DNA of 64,000 bases from G963691835 sp963691835 (lineage in GTDB: Bacteria; Pseudomonadota; Alphaproteobacteria; Thalassobaculales; Thalassobaculaceae). The stretch is from the NCBI GenBank assembly GCA_963691835.1, contig OY829383.1:4898001-4962000 (forward strand), given 5' to 3'. Shown in pieces: positions 62,516 through 64,000 of this stretch. A program made the translations under genes and the position numbers. Every line of letters starts with the position of its first letter. The first letter of the stretch is position 1. Below the pieces are notes generated by a model that was not told where the DNA came from, searched no databases, and saw nothing but the letters and a program-made list of their open reading frames with translations.

Positions 62516-63367
62516 ATGACGACATCCATCCTCACCAACGCCCCAAGCCTTCTGGCTCAAAGAAACGTCAACACGTTTGGCCAGTTTACCGCCGACCTCG
62601 GTAGGCAAGTTTCCTCCGGCCAGCGGGTTAGCACTCCGGTCGACGATGCCAGCAATTTCGCCATTGCCCAGGGACTGAGAACGGACGTCCGCGCCATCGA
62701 CTCGTTGATTCAGGGTCTTGGAAACGCAAAGGGCGTCGCCGAGGTTGGCCTGGCCGCCGCAACGACCACATCCGATCTTCTCAACGAAATCCGGGCGAAA
62801 ATCGTCCAAGGCGTCAACGAAGGGCTCACCGCTCAGCAAAGAACGGTCGTCGACAACGATTACCAGAACATGCTGAACCGGATGCGGCAGATCCTGGAGA
62901 ACGCCGTCTTCAACGACACGAACATCGTCATCGAAACCGCAATACCGTTTAACACGATCGTTGGGCAGGTGAACGATCAGGACGTGCTGTCCTCCGTTGA
63001 CGGAGACAGGCTGACCTTGCGCGGACAGCGGTTGGATCTCGCGTTCGCTCTTCTGGACCAAGAGGATCTCGCCAGCACGGCGAATGCCCAGAATGCCCTG
63101 ACGGCCTTCGACAATGCCGCCTCTATCGTCGCGGTCGCCCTTGGCGAGTTGGGCGACGACATGCGGGAAATCACCTACCAGATCCAGCAACTTGAGGGGC
63201 TTCGGGACGAGGTTGAGACCGGCCTGGGCAACATCGTTGATGCGGACCTTGCACGTGTTAGCGCCCAGCAACAGTCCGCGACCGTTCGCGACCAACTCGC
63301 CCAGCAGGGTCTGAATATCGCAAACCAGTTTCCAAACGTAATCTCTGGACTCTTCCCTGGCGGCTAA
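62516..63367 (+). CDS. Short flagellin
   Basis: The 283-residue protein has both flagellin ends: N-terminal SILTNAPSLLAQRNVN...LGRQVSSGQRVSTPVDDASNFAIAQGLR (residues 4-54), and C-terminal DADLARVSAQQQSATVRDQLAQQGLNIANQFPNVISGLF. It lacks the D2 and D3 outer domains, so it is a minimal flagellin exported by the flagellar secretion system. It lies 52 bases after the divergent copy, probably in the same transcript. No other flagellar genes are in view. Confidence 0.88.
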   Translation: MTTSILTNAPSLLAQRNVNTFGQFTADLGRQVSSGQRVSTPVDDASNFAIAQGLRTDVRAIDSLIQGLGNAKGVAEVGLAAATTTSDLLNEIRAKIVQGVNEGLTAQQRTVVDNDYQNMLNRMRQILENAVFNDTNIVIETAIPFNTIVGQVNDQDVLSSVDGDRLTLRGQRLDLAFALLDQEDLASTANAQNALTAFDNAASIVAVALGELGDDMREITYQIQQLEGLRDEVETGLGNIVDADLARVSAQQQSATVRDQLAQQGLNIANQFPNVISGLFPGG

Positions 63368-63451
63368 TGCGGCTCGCACAGTGTTGGAACACGAAGTGGC
63401 TCAACCTCCCGTGGCGTGTCTCTCACCGCCAACGCTGAGCCCCAAACGGCA

Positions 63452-63475
63452 TCGGCCGGCCCGAAGGCCGGCCGA
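63452..63475. terminator. Terminator between flagellin and hydroxylase genes
   Basis: TCGGCCGGCC (63452-63461) and GGCCGGCCGA (63466-63475) pair perfectly around CGAA. It lies between convergent genes and can serve both; it has no long T-run. Confidence 0.65.
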
Positions 63476-63501
63476 CGTATTGATTCCGGGAGCAATACCG
63501 A

Positions 63502-64000
63502 CTACGCGCCGCTGCTCTCCTCGGCCGAGAACGGCTGCGTCCGGCGCCGGACGCCCGTGGCCGCAAAGATCGCATTCGAGACGGCCGGGGCCACCGGCGG
63601 TGTGCCCGGCTCACCGACACCGGTCGGCGCTTCGGCCGACGGCACGATGTGGGTTTCCACAACCGGCATGTCCGTGATGCGCATCGGCTCGTAGTCGTGG
63701 AAGTTGGACTGATCCACCTCCCCGTCCGTTAGCGTGATGCTGTTCCGGATGGCATGGCCGAGGCCGTAGCCGATCCCGCCCTCCATCTGGGCGGCGATGT
63801 TATCCGGATTGACGGCGACGCCGCAGTCGACCGCGCAGACCACGCGCTCGACCTTGAATTCACCATCCTCATCCATCGCGATCTCGGCGACCTGAGCCAC
63901 ATAGCTCCGGAAGCTCTCATGGACGGCGATGCCCCGGGCCTTGCCCTTGGGCAGGGGGGAGCCCCAACCAGCCTTCTCGGCAGCCAGCTTCAGCACGCCC
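63502..64000 (-). CDS. Molybdopterin hydroxylase large subunit, C-terminal part (IorB-like, cut by edge)
   Basis: The frame enters from the right edge and ends at 63502, so only about 165 C-terminal residues are visible. ERVVCAVDCGVAVNPDNIAAQMEGGIGYGLGHAI is typical of the xanthine dehydrogenase superfamily. TGVGEPGTPPVAPAVSNAIFAATGVRRR carries the GxGE catalytic glutamate. The short ending resembles isoquinoline 1-oxidoreductase and aldehyde-oxidase-type large subunits. It is expected to pair with a 2Fe-2S small subunit outside the window. Confidence 0.88.
   Translation of the reverse strand, partial: GVLKLAAEKAGWGSPLPKGKARGIAVHESFRSYVAQVAEIAMDEDGEFKVERVVCAVDCGVAVNPDNIAAQMEGGIGYGLGHAIRNSITLTDGEVDQSNFHDYEPMRITDMPVVETHIVPSAEAPTGVGEPGTPPVAPAVSNAIFAATGVRRRTQPFSAEESSGA

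Noticed and set aside
1..64000. CRISPR arrays, insertion sequences, prophage genes, tRNA or rRNA
   Set aside because: No regularly spaced repeats, transposase or phage products, or RNA-gene signatures were found by eye; a dedicated tRNA scan was not possible.

Overview
The window is gene-dense, GC-rich DNA in which nearly every gene is metabolic, transport or regulatory. Three complete TRAP transporters, two ABC uptake systems for amines, many LysR and LacI regulators, a flagellin pair and an alphaproteobacterial-style MnmA suggest a free-living, heterotrophic, probably marine or soil alphaproteobacterium (Rhodospirillales-like). That placement is inference from gene content. I see no rRNA, tRNA, CRISPR, prophage or insertion sequence.

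Region 1 (1-10195) is a nine-gene minus-strand operon for hexuronate oxidation: TRAP small and large permeases, an M24-family protein, the TRAP binding protein, uronate dehydrogenase, an HpcH/HpaI aldolase (GarL), tartronate semialdehyde reductase (GarR), galactarate dehydratase (GarD) and an SMP-30 lactonase cut by the left edge. A divergent LacI regulator follows. A 14-bp palindrome lies in the divergent promoter region, and a near-identical copy lies upstream of udh. Together the enzymes would take galacturonate or glucuronate through the lactone, aldarate and keto-deoxy-glucarate to pyruvate and glycerate.

Region 2 (10207-22265) holds a two-gene unit around a UGSC-motif protein with Cys in place of Sec, a LysR regulator, an amidase, a second TRAP operon, a TauD-type dioxygenase, an exported SnoaL-like protein, two more LysR regulators and an ArsP/YraQ-like permease.

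Region 3 (22299-36517) is an amine and guanidino-compound island. It contains a ProXVW-type ABC importer with an unusual extended permease, creatinase, a PotABCD-type importer, a ureohydrolase, a flavoprotein and a DmdA-like aminomethyltransferase-fold protein.

Region 4 (36598-46358) has a third TRAP operon preceded by a PanB-like protein and a ferredoxin-reductase-type flavoprotein, an orphan exported protein, a membrane desaturase divergent from a LacI regulator, and a GcvA-like LysR.

Region 5 (46597-55617) is a plus-strand run of an isochorismatase-like hydrolase, two tandem amidohydrolase_3 paralogues (one with a Tat signal), a HlyD-type adaptor, an MFS exporter and a gamma-butyrobetaine-dioxygenase-like enzyme, followed by a convergent metallo-beta-lactamase-fold enzyme.

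Region 6 (55878-64000) carries a TPR protein, a PAS-domain gene interrupted by an in-frame TAG, mnmA, an M14 carboxypeptidase, a TIM-barrel amidohydrolase, two tandem short flagellin-like genes, and the C-terminal end of a molybdopterin hydroxylase large subunit running off the right edge.

In all five transporter operons here (three TRAP, two ABC) the gene for the binding protein is followed by a stem-loop before the next gene. This would raise binding-protein mRNA relative to the downstream genes.
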